A stretch of 64,000 bases of DNA from Macrocystis pyrifera (GCA_031763025.1 JASSKH010000001.1:22383840-22447839), one strand, 5' to 3'. Counted from the first letter of the stretch, positions 21,491-34,492 are shown. A program made the numbers and translations. The notes: generated from the letters alone by a model not told the origin.

Positions 21491-24099
21491 GAATAAGCAC
21501 TCCCTGCGGTAGGCAACCTACCAATTATTGCTGCGCCACAACCACCGACAAGGCAAAGGGAATACTCGCGAGGTCGGAAGGACGCGCATGCAACGCAAGG
21601 TGGGGCTGTCGTCGGAGGCGCCCGTGCGAGTAGCACCTTCTTGATTGAGCCACCACAATTGTTTTTGTGAAAGTCGTTGTTGTATACCTGTGGTGTTGGT
21701 TGGTTTGTCCGACTAGTCTCGCTATTACACAGAACCGGGATCATAAAATAGGTCAGTCTCCTTCCTGCCCTACCCGCCTCATATCATTGGTTGTTACTCG
21801 TCGTGAACTGAATACAGCTCTATCCAAAGCACGTCGGACTACAAATGTCGTACACGCTACGTGAGCGAAGTCCGCTAAAGAATCAGGCAAGTACGGCCAC
21901 CATTTGTTTTCGGTCGGTTTTCTCTCCATCGACTCACGCAGCACAGTACGCGACAGCGCGTAGAGCACTACGAACCGTGAAGACAATGGCGTGGAAGCCG
22001 AGTGGATTATTTTAGAATCTCTACCACACGTTCATACCTGGTATGCTCGTAGCGTACACTCGTATATAGGCACGTGCAACACATGGTCTCAGAACGGCTT
22101 CGAATTTGGAGCTTCAGCCAAACCGAGGTGACCAACACATACATGCGTCATCCCGTAAGGTGGGCATTGGCGCAGGCCGACCGTCTGTGTTCCGGCTATC
22201 GGTTCTCGTGACCGTGCGAGGATCCATCATTCGGGATCGTTTCACGCAACATAATTCAAGATCTGGACACAGTCGTGCTTGAGGCCACTGATGAGCGACG
22301 AAAAACAGCTGCAGACAGGCAAGCAAATAATGTCCACCACATACACTCGTACAGACCACAGACAAATCTATGTTTTCTTCATGCCCGTCTGCCCTCTATT
22401 CCCCGACCCCTAAGCCGCGCCCACAGGCCTCGTTCAGTGCATCCGACGCTTGACGCTTGCAGTAGATACCGAACAAGTTTACCAGTTTCATTGGATTACT
22501 ACATCGGATCCTACATGAAACGTCCGGGATTGAAAAACACCACTTGTACATTGCTGCGAAAAATATATATTTCGTGACAGTCCGTTTTCGAATTATCCAG
22601 GATCCAGGGTTACGTCTGTTGTAACACTCAAAACAAAAAAAATACGTACGAATAGTATATTTCTTATGTTCTTCTGTACCAGATATAAATAGATTTCGCG
22701 AGCATTCTTCGCTTACAGACAACCCTATAGTAGGTGGGCCTAGGGATTTTTTTTTCCCATGCATACGGAGTCGTCATCCACAACAAAAAAACGGTCATAG
22801 TCAGAAAGTGGCGTCAGGTTAGATGGCTTCATCTGCCATCCAGGCGAAACCTCCACCACTCACAACACTCGTGCAAACAATGACCGACCAGAAAACTGCG
22901 GACACGAAACCCCTCTACATTACAGGCGTTGCCCGCTGCCCGCTGCCCGCCGACAGTCAGCCGAAAAACGCCACTACTATACCTGTATAAAAAGGCGGAA
23001 ATTCCATTGTCGGAAACCTTCACCGCAAGCGACAGGGCGTACGCCACACGCCACTAGCACTCCCTCTGCCGAACTGCACCAGCACCCCCCGTGCACCTCC
23101 CCGGTGCGCCACCACTGTTGGCAGTTACAAGACAACAAGGCCGTGCTTTTGGACACATGGCAATGCAGAGAGAAACACACACTAGGGAGGTCACCGTTAC
23201 ATTCCTCGTGTGCGCTTCCGGGACCCTTCGTCCGTCCGTCCCACCATCCTGCTTGAGGGGCCATGCTACACCATGCGGCAGCAGATGGGGTACCGTACCT
23301 TTCACATTTTTTTTTTTCGGGTGATGCGTACTGCGGTAGGAGTACACAGCAGCACATGTTTCTGGGGCAAGTTCTTTACTTGAGAGGTTCTCCACTAACG
23401 GCAAGTCAGCCAACAGCCGACCTTGAGGAAAACAAAACTGCATGTCCAATCCCATAGTCTCGTCATTTACCGGTAATCACCATTCAAAACGCATCCAAAA
23501 CAAAATGAACTACCAGGTATACATCAGGTCCGGTGGTATTGGGGCGCTCCTCATTCGAGAGGGATGAGCTCCGTGCGAGAGAAACGTTTCGGCTCGAAAG
23601 CGCAATCCCAATATACACTTACCTATTTTGTTTTCGTCACGCTCTTCTGAAACATGCGGAGCTACTGTAGTAGCTCCATACGCCGCCCAAATACCGACAT
23701 TTAATATACGTTCTTCACACGTCTGACAGACCACTATCTACCAATCTACAGACAGATCATCTAGATCCAAACCTGCCCTGATGATGTAACAGGTGTTGTG
23801 CAGGATCTGTGCAGGACAGGTCCGACCCAGAGAACGTGTCCAAGGTTGTGCAGATCTACGCGCCCCTCCTCCCTCCGGCAAAACAATCTACATGATACAT
23901 GCCAGGGAACTACCTGCCTTGAATGGTCGAGACCGTGAGGTGGGAACGAATGATGTGCCCGAGATGTGGATACCCTGTACGCGCAACCCAACCATCATTC
24001 CCAGCGTCCACCAAAAAAACGAAATACGATCGAAAAAACATAAAGCAGATTGGCATTGCGAAGAGATTGGCTAGCTCCTCTGCGGGGGAGCTATGTCGG

Positions 24100-27000
24100 T
24101 CAGAGAATGAGGGGCCCATAGGCAGTGTCACCTCCCACCATGGTACTTTCCAAGCGATCGGCGAGACGGTTGGCGACCTCACTAGCCGCTTCTACCACGG
24201 CATGCTGGTGAGCCTGCCCGTCCAAGCGAAGCGGCCGGGGGAGCAAACAGCGCCGGGGAGAGCAAGAAAGTGGAGGGGGAAAGGCAGAGTTCCTACGTTC
24301 GTGAGAGCCCTGAGCAGCGGCTTCCGCTTTCAATTGCAACTCACGCCGTGTCGTCGTCCCATCTGCTGAAACACAACAACGCAAGGATGTGTGTCTAGTC
24401 AGTGTGTACCATAAGCGCGGTTCCGTCCTCAAAGACAGATCGGAAAAATATCGTCTGCTAGGTCTCGTACGAGCGGGAATCGGCAACGGCACGTGTGCTG
24501 TAACGGGAATTCTGCAGAAGGGTTCCACGAGTTGGGAAAAGTCATCGTCAAGATGTTTCCGGCGCCCCCCCCCCCCTCCCGTCGCCCAAGGGTAGCAGCC
24601 ACCCGCCTCTCTCCTGCCCTTATCGAGGGCGCAGAGCTCTTGGTGCTCCATCTGTCTGTTGCAATCCCGAGGTGTGGCTTCCTCTGATGCTAGCTTGGGT
24701 GGGCGGTAAACGCGCTCACCTGGGGGCGCCACCGCTATCCGTCTTCGGAAATGCTCATGCATCACTTCTTTGCTTGATGGCACGCACGCAAATGTGCACC
24801 ATCTGCAAGCGTGCAGACCGATCGATCAATGGACTGGCTGATCGCGCTCGCAGGTCAAACCCCGACCGCCTCCCGCGCGGTTCCTTGAACGAACCCATCG
24901 TCTGACAACATTAACCCCCCCCCACACACTCACACACACAATCTTAGTCACAAAATACGCGCGCGATATATAACACCGCGTGTGCGGCGCTCGTCCTGCT
25001 CTTCTGCGTACCTCGTAGCGGCCGTCTTGCTGTTGCTGTTCCCTCAGCAACGGATCCTCCACCCCATTCGAGTCCACCGAAAGCGCGTCAATCACCGCTA
25101 GGCCGCAGAACGGAACATACACCTCTGAGTACCTGAACAAGCCGCCACGGAGCAGGGGGTACAGAAGAAAAACCAGGGTGGGGCAAAAAGGAAGGCAAGG
25201 AACAACAACAAGGAAAAAAAGCGACAGCGGGGGGCGGACGAAATAAAGGCACAACCTGACCCCTATAATCTGGACTGAATACTGTGGGAAAAGCCAATGT
25301 TGGGGGCGACAAAACGATCGGTACTGGAAGCCTGAAGCCTGACCCTATCCGGACTGCTGAGACGAGCTACGGGAGGTAATGGGATTGCACTTTAGAGGCC
25401 AAATATTTATCACTGACAGGGCTCGACTGACGAGCTAGCCAAATATGAACTGCATACCATTACAGTATTGTTCGTTCAATGCCTATCTATCCCATGGGGT
25501 GGTATTGTGCATCGGGCTTAAGGCCGATGTTATCGGAGAGCTATTGGAGAATTTTTTTTTCCAAACTTGTGAAATAATTTCCATATATGTAAAGTATAAC
25601 GAAGGGAAAATGCTTGCTTTTTTCCATAATTGAGCAAACAAAATCCAAACATGTGACATTCAACAGAGGGCAAAATATTAGGAAAGTCATATTTAACAAA
25701 ATCGGAAAGTATATCACAACTATGAAAGAAAGGTCTCCGATAAAACCAGCGCTTAGTCCGCAGTGTTTTATCGAAATCGGGTGTTGGGGCGAAGTGTACA
25801 CGCCTCCGACAGTCAGGATCCTCAGAAAAATAAGGATTATTTCTACCGTAGAACGCGTCTGCTGTATCTGCGTGACTGACGACCGAAAGACGACCGACGG
25901 AAAACTCTCCGACGACCGACGTAAGGAGAGGGAGAGTAAAAAGAGCCAAAAATATTGCTTCTCCAACTGGAGAAGAACAGGGGAAAGGAAACGGGTTTGA
26001 CCCTTTTAGTACTACACTGTACTTCAACTAAAACTAAATGACTCCACGTCAGCTCCAAGTGTTTCGTCCACACAACGGGGGTGCAGTCCTTAAGGCCTGA
26101 AGGGCTTATTGCGCCCGCTTTCCTCAGCAAATGCCACGGGCCGACGAGGATCCCGCTGGGACAGCAGGGCTTCCACTCAGCTCTACCTTACACCGGATGT
26201 TACCCCTCTGTCCTGAAAAGGAAGGATCGTTTGAGTATCAACATCGATAATCAAGCGCTCCTTAAATTTCCGGACTGAGTGATACGCACCGTTACCAAGC
26301 AAGACAGATACCCGATAAGGCGCTTCGTTTTGCTGCTACCGATCTATCCACTTTTAAAGCGAACAGCAGCACGACGGTCGTGAGAAAAAAAAAGAGAGAA
26401 AAACAGCCGTTAGGCGTTGACGCGACAGCCGTGAAGAAACATAAAAAAACGAACAAAACGAATAAAACACCAAGAAGACGGCGAAAAAACAAGGCACACG
26501 GTGCGCCCAGAAATGTTTCTTGCCCGCCCTCCTGCACCATGACCAGGCGCCCCTCGCTGTGGATGTCCGCCTGAATCAAGAGCGTCTTGGTGATGTCGAC
26601 AAAGTCTTTGCTTCCCAGCATGAGGCGCGCCAAGGGGTCCATGTACGACGCGTCGAATCCGCAGCTAGCGATAATCTAGTCGCCCGGGGGGAGGGGGTTA
26701 ACGAGGTCATAGGTCGAGGGCGAAGGCGGGGCGGGGGCGTAGGCGGTCGCAGGAGAGGAGAAGGTCGGGTCGGGCCGGTTCCGGCGAGAACGAAGGTGTA
26801 AGCGTGAATATATGGGGTTGGATGGGTATGTGACAACATAACTGGCCCAAAAATGAAAAACATAAGAAAACACGGAGAAGAGTAAACGAACGTCATACCA
26901 CTGCTGCCTGTCGAAGGCCTCCGTCGAAGGACTTCGCTCGGTGCTGTGCTTAAGGCGGCGTCGCTGGGAGCGAAGAGTAGGAAGGGGTGCCATTCATTGA

Positions 27001-30000
27001 GTCGCTGTTGTGTAGCGCAATTCGACGCCAGTCGAAGAGGGAAGGAAGGGCTGAATCGTAGTGGGGAGGGGGGAGAAGGGCCTGCTATGTGACCCCGGAC
27101 TTGAGTTCTGACTACTGTCAATCTGAGGGAAAGAGAAAAGAAGAGCAATGACAACAAATGGGATCAAAAATAAAATAAAATAAATACACGGTCCCCAACA
27201 TACCAATACTAACGGCACAACAGTATTTAGGTATCAACGACAACGACCTTGACGACGACGATGACGGCAACGACGGGTTTAGCAATGGCGACAACACCAG
27301 CCGCTGAATGTCGTGAGGCCCATCTCACGCGCCTGACCTCCCCGTGTACCTCCAATCACCACCGGTGGACAACAGCCAGAGCGTAAACCGGGCCGAGCGA
27401 GCAAGCGAGAGAGCGAGCGAGCAAGTGAGCGGCCTAGTGATAAGAAAGCTTTGCGGAACCCGAAAAGTGACCAAAATGCAAAACACTAATAATTTTCCCA
27501 CCCACCAGGTCCGGCTTGAACGCCATGAAGGCGGGGACCACGACGCTGTGCATCACGCTCGCGTAGGCCGCACTGCCGCTGCCAGCCGGAAGGGGCACGT
27601 TGATGGTATGGTCAGCGCCTTCGCCGGACCCGCATTCGGTCACCGCCCCGCTACCTATCGGGTAGTTGTTGCTCTGTTCGGTGTAGGACGACAGTGGAGC
27701 AAAGGGGCGATGGAACGGAGGCAGGCGGTCAGTGAACGAGCCGCCCGCACGGGAAAATGGGCACACGTTTCAAGGGGACGTTGGATGGCAATTGACTGAT
27801 TGGTGGGTGGCTCGAGACGATTGTACCGGACGTTCAAGAGGTCAAGCAAAGGAACGATCGGGTCCGCCGCCTTTTTTAGTTTATTGCGTTCGATGAGACG
27901 TTCGCGAGCGCAAAGGGGGGGCTGTACTCATGTCATGCATGGCCGTAGTCGTATGATCATAGACCCTCGCATTCCTACAAGAGCGGGGCGGAGCACGTCG
28001 GGTTTTCACCGACCAGGCAGTATCGCTAGCACCAAGCGCGAAGCGCCGTGAGATGTTCGGCGGGTCACATGAAGGATGAGCTGCATCCTACTAAGAACCG
28101 CTTGTGAGGCGGACTTTCTTGCATATGGATGACAGCGTCGAAAGAAGGGAGAAGGGAGAGCTAAAACTGTGACGGCGCCTATCATAGAAAGGCCACCCTG
28201 GAGAAGAGAGAGCGGCAAACACAAAAAAAAGTTGCCTTCCCGGCTTCTTGAGGGTAAGGTTTTTTCCCGATCAAGTTACGTGGAAACCCTCTTCCTTGTT
28301 CGGGGGTGGCTCAATCGACGTCATGCTGGCTTCTGCAAGCGCACCGGCCTAAATGGGACATTCCAGTCGAATGGTACAACAGTTCCTAGGACAGATTCGG
28401 TGTTTGGGAGCGCAACAGCGAACTAACGTTCACGAAACTAAGCAATGCCGGCGCAAAGCGTCAGATTCGACGCTTGAACAGAGAATCTATCCATATGAAT
28501 GAATACTACTTGGTAGTAGTGATGATGGTGGCGTCGTTTCGGCTCTTCGTACGTGTTGAAACTCAGTGCCTTAGGTCGCACGGCGTTTGTATACCGCATC
28601 CATGAATACCATACATCCGCAATGCGTATGAAGCTGAGGTGGATTTGGACCTTGGTTATTTTGTTTTCCTTTCCCTGAGTGCGTCGTCTAGCTCTACCGT
28701 AGTCGTTCTACTGCATTGACACAGGACCGGTCATCGCTGATATTGTCGAGTATATTACAGTGAAGTGAGGACATCAGGGCGTCGTGCTTTAACGAACAAG
28801 TGGACTTACTCTGTTCATTTGCCGTTGCAGTGTCACCGGTGCACACACAGATGTCTGCACTGCTTCAGAACATGGATCCGCCTTTTCCCGTAACCACACA
28901 CAGGTCTTTAAATTCCTCAAATACTCCAATAGGTTATGAGCCTCGTGTTTCTCAAGCGCCTACGTTTATTTATTCGCTCTCTTGTTCCCTATTGCTCAAA
29001 CCATGGCTACTACTACAGCATTCGCATCTGCCCTGTCCGGAAGCTACCTACACACATGCAACATACAGATTCTACAATTATTCCAACAAGGTATGAGCCT
29101 CGTCCTGTTCGGCAGCTACACGTAGGCGTCATACTCGGATAGATTCCACAAGTATCCTAATAGGTTTTAAGCCTCGCGGTACCCAAGAGACTGCGTCTAT
29201 TTGTCCACTCTCTTCATCCCTAATTGCTCAACCATGCCAGGAAAAGCAGTGGATCCTACAGCAGTCGAACCCTTAGCCTACACGGTACGCCCAGGTTCTG
29301 CGGTGACGAGGCGCATAGCATGAAGCGCAAGAATTCATTCCGACCACGACAAGAACGTGGTTACAGCACGCTAGGATATTTTAATGCCAATTATTAGATT
29401 CAACCGTTGACCCTGGAACAATTCCCGGGGTGTGGCTGCCTTTGCCTGGATCTGGTGGTGTATTTATCGCGAGAGATCGGCTGAAAAATGTTCAGAGATT
29501 TGGCTTTTTTTCGTCGGCGGCTGCTGCTGTTATTCTTCTTTCCTACAATCCACAAGACGAAATGGACGATTTTTCGCATTTTCCACAGCAGTGTGCTCAG
29601 TATCAAGTACTGTCTATTGCAGGGGCAAGCGCGACCAAAGAAGCACGTGGCTGTTCTAAATGACACCACATCAACAGTGCCCACCTCAGGCGAGTTGGCA
29701 CGACAGAAATAAACCTTAGCCCCAAGCTATGGATAGGGAATGCTGCTACGTAGAGACCCCCCGTCGACCTCAGCTCACGGTGTAGCGCGAGCAGCAGCAT
29801 AGATCGTTCGGGGGTACCCTTCGATTCGAAATCTGGTCGTATCAATTCTACGTACGTGGACAATGCTGCTGTGATGTCATTTGGAACAAGCACGCACGTC
29901 GCTGGCCGCGCCTACCCCCGCACATTATCCTCGAGTGCACTGTTGCGGTAACAAAAAAGGGCATCGCAAAATTTCTCCGTGTACTCGATGCAAGCTGCCC

Positions 30001-33000
30001 GGGTTCACCACTGAGTTTGACTATCTCAACACCTGGGCGGACAGACCGCCACACGCCGCACCACGCGGTTCCGGCGCTTTGTCAGCATATCTTCCACCCC
30101 AGCGCCTTTCACGACCACTTTGTGCACAACGATAGGGGTCAGGCCGCCTCTAGATCCGGCGCCCTCTTTCCGGGCACAGCCTCCCTACGACTTCTACGGC
30201 TGATATTGAGTGTACTCATGTTGGGGATTGGGTAGTCTACGTGATAGACTGTCACGCCAGCTGGCTGAAATTCCGGGGTTCGAATCACAGTGAAACTACC
30301 GTCTTCGGTCGCTGAAGCGCGCGAGCGTAAGTTGGCAAGTCCGATTGACATCGACAAGCAGTGGGAACGATGAATCCCCTCCGCGAAAAAAGAATATATA
30401 TGCATCGGGGGGGGAAGGGTAGCCATAGACACCTGTGTCCACGGCTAGTCCAGAACTTGCCGGGCATTGAACCTCAAGCGAGATGAACTGAGGAAGTGAA
30501 AACAAGGACCAAAAACACATACATTTCTTAAAGTACCTGGTGCACGTCGACCATCAAGACGCGGCTGTCGCGCTCGAACGCGTCCTGGGTACCATTCCCG
30601 TGATGGGCATCGAAGTCCATGATGGCAATGCGCTTCACCTGGCGCGCGCGGTAGATGCAGCACGGTCCAAAGATTATACTTCGTACGTGATTGCGCGCCA
30701 CACCGGCAAGCACAGACATGGAATAGCGCGGCACAGTAAGGATTGGCGACACCAAAACCTCTCGGTCGTACCGCGGACAACTCACGCATGGCTGCGGTGC
30801 CGGTGCCGGGGCCGGGGGGGGGGAGTAGTACTCGATGCAATGCATGGCCGCAGTCATATGACCAAGGGGGTGAAAAGGAGGATGGGAGAGAACACAAAAG
30901 ATCGGCAACCCTGGCCCGTGTAAGGAGCATGCTGGACGTTCGTGTCACGTGTGACGCCGGACAAGCGCAAGAGCGCCACACCAGAAACGAGCGTCTTCTC
31001 CGCAGGGGGTGAACCCCCGTCGAATAATCGGGGGAGCAGGATCATCGAAGGAGCGGTGTCTAGCGGCACAGACACTCCCCGACTCTAACGAACACATTTT
31101 CCGGCGCGAAACTGCCCCCGCCCCCCCGTCTCCCACCTGGTCGCCCCACCTCCGGAACGCGTGCTCGGCGGCGACAACAACGTTGTTGAATACGCAGAAG
31201 CCGCCCCCGGAACCCTTCGTCGCGTGGTGCCCGGGGGGGCGCACGAGGGCATACGCATTCGCGCAGGCCCCCGACATAACTTCGTCTACCTGAGGCGCCG
31301 TGTAGACAACGGCAGAGAAAACCGTCGTGGCGTTATCGTTTTCGCAGGACGTGGCGCAAAGGGTGTGGGTAGTGCTATTGCGGCGTTTTGGGAGCGTGGG
31401 GAGTGGGGGTGGAGCGTGGGTAGTGCTGATGGAATGCTCGCTCTCGCATTTTTGGGAAGAGTGTTGAGGTCTAAGGTAGGGTGCTGCTGCTGCTGCTTGA
31501 GTTGAAAACGGCCATGACCTTACGAAAAAGCGAGGGCAAGGCACACTATTAATATGATAGCAGCCGAACGGGGACGGTCGGTGCCTGACACAGACGAGCC
31601 GTTTCGTCCAAACAGTACGAAGGCCCGGACGGATGAAAGCGGAGTACATGGATACACAAAACCGGCCGAATTGCGCTGGGTGACGGCGAGAAACTAACTT
31701 CAACAGAGGTATCATTGGCACACAGCATTTGTTTCCAAAAAACAAACTACGAAAGTTCGGCGCCCTGCGGGCCTCCTGCCCAAGCTGAAACACCCACGCG
31801 ACGGGCTAACGCTCCCTCCGGTGTACACTCTCGCTGCCAGGCGCCCGAGGTCACGGCAAGGGGGTGGTAGCGACGGGGGACGAAGGTCAGTCCTTTCGAA
31901 ACGAACCACAGTGCCCTGGCTTACCGCAGCGATGGCCCCGCCTGCCGCCAGAGCGGCGATACCGTAGCCCCCCTTCTTGATTGTCGTCTCGTCGCCCACC
32001 TCTCCCCCGTCCTCCGCGCTGAGGGCCCTGACGCGGCGGACGTACTCGGGCGTGTGAAAGCTGCGGCGAGCGGGCAGCACCGTCCGTGGGTGGGGCGCGA
32101 GGCGGGAAGAGGGGGAGGGGGGATTGGAGCGTTCCCGGGGGGCGCTGCACGGGCACAGCAGCGGCACACGAGCAACCTATGAACACCTGGGGTCGTCGGT
32201 TTTCTGGACGACGGGGAGAGTGCAAGCGCCGAGCGATGAGCTTACGGGAAGGTCTCGACAAAGACTTTTTTTCACCAAGGCTCCTTTTTTTCGTTGTGTG
32301 TGCTCCTCTTGCTATGGAGAAAATCGGCTCGGAAAATCCACCACCACAGGGGGGCGTGTGTTATCCCATCACCCGTGTTTTCGGTACTCGCATGGAGCGC
32401 AGCAGCCCCTCAGTCTGCCGTGAAAATTTCGCAAACACTCCATGAGACGTGAGGCATGCGCGCTGACATGTGGTACAATAGCGGCAAGACAGCCCTTGGG
32501 TGGATAAACGCCAGGCGTTCCCCGCGCGCGACGCAGTGCGAAAGAGGCGTCGCGGCACACGCTGCGGAGAGGAAAGCGCTAATCAGCACCATCACGCGCC
32601 AGGGCTTGTTTATTGCACTGGGCTGCTGCAAATCTGTGCCGCTCTGGCAGTGTTACTCGGAACACGACGTAGGCTGACCCTAAATTGGGGAATCGTATAT
32701 GGTGATGGACTTCTGGTGCCGGGATATCATGGCGCACAACCCCCTGAACGGGCCAAAGGTAGCTGTAACCGTCGGCATCTATTGCGCGAAGCCTAAGGAG
32801 CGGTCACCCTACGACGCAATGCTTCAAAACCACGAAACGCTCCCCTGCTCGACCACTTAGCCGAAAGTAATGCACGTCGCGCCTGGCACGTGCGCGGTGT
32901 CCACTCACTAGCACAGCTCAGCCTCGGTGGCCTCGCGCGGCGGCACGAGCTTGAGTTTGTCGATCAGCCCGCTGGCGCAGATGAGGTTGTGCATCCGCCG

Positions 33001-33323
33001 CTTGGTCTCGGGATGGTCCCAGTGTCGGCACGGCTGTACCCATTCGTCGAATGCCTGCGTCCCACCGTGTAACCGGCGGTGTGTTCATTATCGCTCTGGT
33101 ATTGTTGGTGACCATGAAGGCGACCGCTATCATAAGTCGTCGTACCAGCCGCGCTACGTCTTACCTCGTCGTACCAGGTGCGCTGCCTCACGAACAACAT
33201 TTCGCCACACGTCGCGTAAGTCGCGACACGAACAACAACCAAGACCCCAAAGCAGCCAAAATCTACGCCAATCATGCCGCTTACCAGCTCTCCGGGATCG
33301 TGCCACAGGTACCTCTCGTGGAA
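24100..33323 (-). CDS. Class II (HdaH-like) histone/protein deacetylase, about 10 exons
   Basis: Zinc-dependent acetyl-lysine (or acetylpolyamine) deacetylase resembling bacterial HdaH and plant HDA14-type proteins. Exons in transcript order: 33323-33285, 33054-32909, 32060-31925, 31289-31137, 30638-30537, 27673-27506, 26675-26524, 25132-25012, 24365-24345 (21-nt microexon), 24213-24100. All junction phases agree, giving about 383 residues, close to the roughly 370 of HdaH. Landmarks in order: FHERYLWHDPG, WDHPETKRRM, YFHTPEYVRRV, LVRPPGHHAT (catalytic His pair), MDFDAHHGNGTQ (zinc Asp and His), INVPLPAGSG, IIASCGFDAS (zinc Asp) and EGGYSEVYVPFCGLAV (transition-state Tyr). All expected catalytic residues are present. 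The intron after exon 7 starts with GC (GG|GCAAGA). The microexon has a strong acceptor and a GTGAGT donor, but dropping it also keeps frame. The initiator Met exon, needing only a few residues upstream of FHERY, was not found. No plastid or nuclear signal is visible in the part seen. Confidence 0.9.
27912..28140 (-). mobile_element. Family B element in a deacetylase intron
   Basis: Complete copy on the minus strand: AAAGGGGGGGCTGTACTCAT, GCATGGCCGTAGTCGTATGA, GGAGCACGTCGGGTTTTCAC, CATCCTACTAAGAACCGCTT and GTGAGGCGGACTTTCTTGCA. It lies between the deacetylase exons at 27506-27673 and 30537-30638. Confidence 0.6.
28905..29260. repeat. Imperfect tandem duplication, about 235 bp
   Basis: CTCCAATAGGTTATGAGCCT to CTATTGCTCAAACCATGG (28923-29004) recurs as TCCTAATAGGTTTTAAGCCT to CTAATTGCTCAACCATGC (29155-29238). 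A partial middle copy begins at AACAAGGTATGAGCCTCGTC (29085). It lies in a deacetylase intron. Confidence 0.6.
30220..30505 (+). mobile_element. SINE family A, divergent copy
   Basis: Divergent member with the best B box of the set, GGGGTTCGAATCAC (from about 30276). The tRNA-like head differs from the other copies, but the body (AGCGCGCGAGCGTAAGTTGG, GACATCGACAAGCAGTGGGA, ACACCTGTGTCCACGGCTAG) matches. It lies in a deacetylase intron, on the opposite strand to that gene. Confidence 0.6.
32198..32402 (+). repeat. Dispersed repeat family H in a deacetylase intron
   Basis: GGACGACGGGGAGAGTGCAA, GCGCCGAGCGATGAGCTTAC, TTTTCGTTGTGTGTGCTCCT and TTATCCCATCACCCGTGTTT match the family. It lies between deacetylase exons 31925-32060 and 32909-33054. 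Confidence 0.55.
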
Positions 33324-33734
33324 CTGTCAGGGCGATACCGGGATTACCACGCGGGGAGCAGGGCAAGGGCATGATAACGCATTGTTAATATTTGTGGCGT
33401 ATCCTTTTTACATGCCCTGGTGCTTCCATACGAAAATACTAAGCACTCTTTACTTTAGTGCGTTGTGTACTTCGCCCGGAATCTGCACTCGAGATCAAAA
33501 CCACGGGCCGTCAGGCGTGGCGATAACATGTTGAGACAATCTCAGTCTCGAGCGTACTTGGACTATTGTCAAAGAAGCGTAATATGAGCCGCCGACGAAC
33601 CTTTGATACTGCAAAATCCCCCCCCCAGTATTTCGACGTAGACATAGTTTTGTCCCCACCCATATCGTGAGAGCGGTTCCTAAGGGAATATTTTGACTGC
33701 ATACTTTTGCTGCAAAACCGATCCCACTCTTTAT

Positions 33735-33830
33735 TCTGATTTCTTGCCGTTTCGAAAGGGATGCGTGGACAATGGTCAGGTGAATAGGGCAAGCAACCAT
33801 TGAGTGAGTACGCCCCCCCCCTCCCCCTCC
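33735..33830 (+). mobile_element. Family C element, truncated
   Basis: GTTTCGAAAGGGATGCGTGG, ACAATGGTCAGGTGAATAGG, GCAAGCAACCATTGAGTGAG, then TACGCCCCCCCCCTCCCCCT. It is the 3' half of family C with its C tail. Confidence 0.55.
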
Positions 33831-34159
33831 TAAGGTTGAGTGCAGAACTCTTTCGCCGCTCGCCCGCATTGATTGAGTGTACAAGGAGCGGCAGAGCGAA
33901 TCACTCATATTTTCTTCTGCCAGAAGAGACCTGGGGGAACTAACCCCCGCGCGTGCCAGGAGTCGGAAGAGAGGCCACATTATTGATGCGGGCGATCGGC
34001 TGAAATTACCTTCAGATAGTTCATGTTGCGTTGGACGGGCGGGCTGACGTTACGCTTCGTTCACATTCGTAACTTCAACAACAACCAAGAGACAACCTGA
34101 ATATAAGCACCAGGTACCAGGTATATAAGACGGGCCCGTCCCGTCTGCCCAAGCCGGCG

Positions 34160-34492
34160 TCCCCGGTGGCTTGGTAGGTGGTCCCCGTGCCTATCAAGAT
34201 CAATTTCGTGGGTTCAAGTCTCACCGAGTGCATGCTCGTACTCGTAGGGAATTTTTATTGCATAAAAAATTGATAGGCGGAAAGCGCGAGAGCGTGAGTT
34301 AGTTACATTCGATGAAAATCGACGAGCAGTGGGAATACTGAACCTATGCGTGACAAAAAAATAAAGGCACGTATCGGGGGGGAGAAGGGACGACACCTGT
34401 GACCACGGCTTGTCCAGAAGATCGCTGAGGACAAAACCTCCTACGAGTTAGACTGGAAAGTAAAAGTGATGATTAACAAAAAACAAAACGTC
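34160..34492 (+). mobile_element. SINE family A, copy with tRNA-like head
   Basis: A roughly 330-bp element present four times in the window. Its head has an A-box-like TGGCTTGGTAGG (34167-34178) and a B-box-like GGTTCAAGTCTC (34211-34222) at tRNA-gene spacing. The body includes CGATGAAAATCGACGAGCAG, and the 3' end is A-rich (GATTAACAAAAAACAAAA). The internal promoter plus A-rich tail fit a tRNA-derived SINE. No tRNA cloverleaf is convincing, so I do not call a functional tRNA gene. Confidence 0.7.

Larger units (their letters stand above)
19401..24099. other. Intergenic region between membrane protein and deacetylase
   Basis: Contains the G-run cluster (20140-20620), family B (21312-21490) and family I (23765-23960). 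A 55-codon plus-strand frame starting with ATG at 22822 (MASSAIQAKPPPL) has no recognisable family. Nothing else supported. Confidence 0.45.

Noticed and set aside
24214-24783. Long minus-strand frame continuous with the last deacetylase exon
   Set aside because: Only the part after the 24213 acceptor and the small 24345-24365 exon fit the splice signals; the rest lacks domain similarity and contains a GGGGG-rich stretch.
25530-26027. 165-aa and 141-aa minus-strand frames in a deacetylase intron
   Set aside because: AT-rich, hydrophobic by composition, no known domain; probably decayed repeat sequence.
29603-29893. 96-aa minus-strand frame in a deacetylase intron
   Set aside because: No motif that identifies it; could be a transposon remnant but not supportable.
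34167-34240. tRNA gene
   Set aside because: A and B boxes are present but a cloverleaf and anticodon arm are not convincing, and the sequence is part of a dispersed SINE.
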